7,744 nucleotides of DNA from an uncultured Streptomyces sp. (lineage in GTDB: Bacteria; Actinomycetota; Actinomycetes; Streptomycetales; Streptomycetaceae): positions 1 to 7,744 of the forward strand of contig CAMLJW010000250.1 of assembly GCA_946480485.1 (NCBI GenBank). The letters are read 5' to 3'. Below the pieces are notes generated by a model. That model made no database searches. It had not been told where the DNA came from and worked only from the letters and a program-made list of their open reading frames with translations. Position 1 is the stretch's first letter, and every line of letters starts with the position of its first letter. Both the position numbers and the translations under genes were made by a program. This document shows, piece by piece, positions 6,874 through 7,744 of this stretch.

Positions 6874-6894
6874 CCCGCACATTCCGCTTGCGGG
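6874..6894 (-). other. Small hairpin between the phosphatidyltransferase and guanylyltransferase genes
   Basis: CCCGCA-N9-TGCGGG (minus strand) forms a 6-bp stem about 35 nt after the upstream stop codon, within a 115-nt gap. It has no U-tract. It could be a weak terminator or leader structure; I found no convincing promoter boxes for the downstream gene. Confidence 0.25.
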
Positions 6895-6929
6895 CCATCA
6901 GAGTCACTACGGCCGCCCATTCGGCGAGC

Positions 6930-7538
6930 TCAATCGGCCATGGCGTCCACGCGAACAAGTCGGCGGACCTGAACCACGTAGAGGATCCCTGCCCACCAGT
7001 AGAGCGTTGTACCCCATCCTGCGAACGCCCATCCGAAAATAGCAGCGAGTGACGCGATCCATCCACTTCCGTCGCTGAGCAACAGCAACGGGAAGGCATA
7101 CATCAAGTTGAACGTCGCAGCTTTCCCCAGGAAGTTCACCTGCGGAGGTGGATAGCCATGGCGCCTGAGGATGCCCACCATCACCAGCAGGACCAGCTCC
7201 CGCGCCAGGAGGACAGCCGTCAGCCACAGGGGAAGAATCTCGCGCCAGGTGAGACCAATCAGAGTCGACAGAATGTAGAGCCGGTCGGCCGCGGGATCCA
7301 GCAGCCGGCCCAGACTGCTGATCTGGTTCCAGCGCCGGGCGAGCTTGCCATCCAAATAGTCAGTGATGCCACTCAACATGAGCACCAGAAGCGCCCAGCC
7401 GTCGCTCTTGGGACCGCCGAACTCAGGCCTGAGGATCAGCCACAGGAAAAGGGGTACGCCAACGAGGCGCGCCATGCTGAGGATGTTCGGGAAGGTGAGG
7501 ACCCGTTCTGTCTGGACGCGGGTCTCCTGAACCTCCAC
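6930..7538 (-). CDS. clsA: CDP-alcohol phosphatidyltransferase, eukaryote-like cardiolipin synthase
   Basis: 202 residues. The CDP-alcohol phosphatidyltransferase signature is complete: D60-x2-D63-G64-x2-A67-R68-x8-G77-x3-D81-x3-D85, providing the metal and CDP-binding aspartates. Hydrophobic stretches at about 28-37, 47-58, 87-96, 101-121, 141-155 and 160-190 predict a polytopic membrane enzyme. It closely resembles Streptomyces coelicolor SCO1389, reported as a cardiolipin synthase that condenses CDP-diacylglycerol with phosphatidylglycerol and is needed for normal morphogenesis; in mycobacteria the positional counterpart is pgsA2. Phosphatidylglycerophosphate synthase activity cannot be excluded from sequence alone. 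The start is GTG at 7538 because AGGAGG lies exactly six bases upstream; a TTG at 7565 would add nine residues but would place that ribosome site inside the gene. It begins about 94 nt after the rRNA operon terminator and so probably has its own promoter. Confidence 0.9.
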   Translation of the reverse strand: MEVQETRVQTERVLTFPNILSMARLVGVPLFLWLILRPEFGGPKSDGWALLVLMLSGITDYLDGKLARRWNQISSLGRLLDPAADRLYILSTLIGLTWREILPLWLTAVLLARELVLLVMVGILRRHGYPPPQVNFLGKAATFNLMYAFPLLLLSDGSGWIASLAAIFGWAFAGWGTTLYWWAGILYVVQVRRLVRVDAMAD

Positions 7539-7550
7539 CCGGGGCCTCCT
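7536..7550 (-). promoter_or_regulatory. Strong ribosome-binding site deciding the cardiolipin synthase start
   Basis: AGGAGG-CCCCGG-GTG on the minus strand gives a consensus Shine-Dalgarno at ideal six-base spacing. It fixes the start at GTG 7538 and argues against the upstream in-frame TTG at 7565. Confidence 0.8.
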
Positions 7551-7631
7551 GTGGGAACGTGCCAACGTTGCCCCCTGACCTTACCCTCAGGCATCTCCAC
7601 ACCATGCGGAGGGGTTCGAGTAGCACCCTCG
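7551..7631 (-). other. Presumed promoter region of the cardiolipin synthase gene
   Basis: This roughly 80-nt stretch lies between the rRNA terminator and the ribosome site, so a promoter should be here if the terminator is efficient. I see an 8-bp palindrome CAACGTTG (7563-7570) and a TAAGGT that could be a -10 box, but no acceptable -35 partner at 16-18 nt. Confidence 0.3.
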
Positions 7632-7683
7632 AAAAACAAAAGAGCTTCGGCCCCCGGACTTGTCGTCCAAGGACCGAAGCTCT
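7632..7683 (-). terminator. Rho-independent terminator of the ribosomal RNA operon
   Basis: AGAGCTTCGGTCC (7683-7671) pairs with GGGCCGAAGCTCT (7653-7641) on the minus strand, giving a 13-bp stem with one U-G wobble. An inner GGAC/GTCC pairing sits in the loop, and the stem is followed directly by TTTGTTTTTC (7640-7631). It starts 7 nt after the 5S rRNA 3' end. This is a textbook intrinsic terminator, unusually U-rich for this genome. Confidence 0.93.
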
Positions 7684-7690
7684 AAAAAGA

Positions 7691-7744
7691 GTTCGGCGGT
7701 GTCCTACTCTCCCACAGGGTCCCCCCTGCAGTACCATCGGCGCT
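7691..7744 (-). rRNA. rrf: 5S ribosomal RNA, 3' part (runs off the right edge)
   Basis: The last 54 bases, read on the minus strand, match the 3' half of actinobacterial 5S rRNA: GCGCCGATGGTACTGCAGGG, then GACCCTGTGGGAGAGTAGGA and the closing CGCCGAAC of helix I. A complete 5S is about 117-120 nt, so a little less than half is present. The 3' end is placed at 7691 by the end of helix I; the mature end may differ by one to three bases. Its orientation shows that an rRNA operon ends here, with the 23S and 16S genes expected beyond the right edge. Confidence 0.93.

Noticed and set aside
6857..6898. A 13-codon ORF (ATG at 6898, stop at 6857) with four Arg/Lys codons, a possible leader peptide before the guanylyltransferase gene
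   Set aside because: There is no ribosome site upstream and no clear link with the small hairpin, and such short frames are common by chance.
7539..7565. TTG start for the cardiolipin synthase at 7565
   Set aside because: The consensus AGGAGG at six-base spacing from GTG 7538 lies inside this extension, and recalled Streptomyces homologues begin MEVQETRVQT.
7580..7620. TAAGGT as a -10 promoter box upstream of the cardiolipin synthase gene
   Set aside because: No -35 hexamer resembling TTGACA or an ECF motif lies at 16-18 nt.

Overview
This window looks like a piece of a Streptomyces or closely related high-GC actinobacterial chromosome. Coding regions are GC-rich, GTG starts are common, neighbouring genes overlap by GTGA junctions, and the proteins closely resemble Streptomyces families (recognised from memory, no search was run). 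All genes and the one rRNA lie on the minus strand, so transcription runs from position 7744 towards 1.

Layout in transcription order: (1) 7744-7691, the 3' half of a 5S rRNA, followed at 7632-7683 by a strong rho-independent terminator closing a ribosomal RNA operon. (2) 7538-6930, a CDP-alcohol phosphatidyltransferase matching the eukaryote-like cardiolipin synthase of Streptomyces. (3) 6814-4319, an 831-residue protein made of a GDP-mannose-pyrophosphorylase-type nucleotidyltransferase, a left-handed beta-helix and a phosphomannomutase-like domain that has lost its catalytic motifs. (4) 4229-2159, a tightly coupled cassette of DUF881 protein, small basic protein (Sbp) and a second DUF881 protein, joined by two GTGA overlaps. 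(5) A 190-nt gap holding possible regulatory structure and an odd bridging ORF. (6) 1968-1126, a GarA/OdhI-type FHA protein with an added zinc ribbon. (7) 1082-348, a MerR-family regulator of the FtsR/Rv1828 type. (8) 262 to beyond position 1, the 5' part of a bifunctional nuclease (DUF151) gene.

The order lipid synthase, DUF881, Sbp, DUF881, GarA, FtsR, DUF151 matches the Mycobacterium tuberculosis Rv1822-Rv1829 neighbourhood as I remember it. Two differences stand out: a GDP-mannose pyrophosphorylase-type gene sits after the lipid synthase, and gcvH, which lies between the second DUF881 gene and garA in mycobacteria, is missing, leaving the 190-nt gap. The cluster joins envelope functions (cardiolipin, GDP-mannose, a DUF881/Sbp membrane assembly that neighbours division genes in Bacillus) with a phosphorylation-switched metabolic regulator and a cell-division transcription factor. 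A role in coordinating envelope growth, division and nitrogen/TCA metabolism is an inference from context.

I found no phage, IS element, CRISPR array, tRNA or toxin system. The strongest anomaly is the apparently dead phosphohexomutase domain fused to an intact-looking nucleotidyltransferase. Next are the unusual intergenic region upstream of the FHA gene and a drop in GC content over 6.1-7.5 kb.
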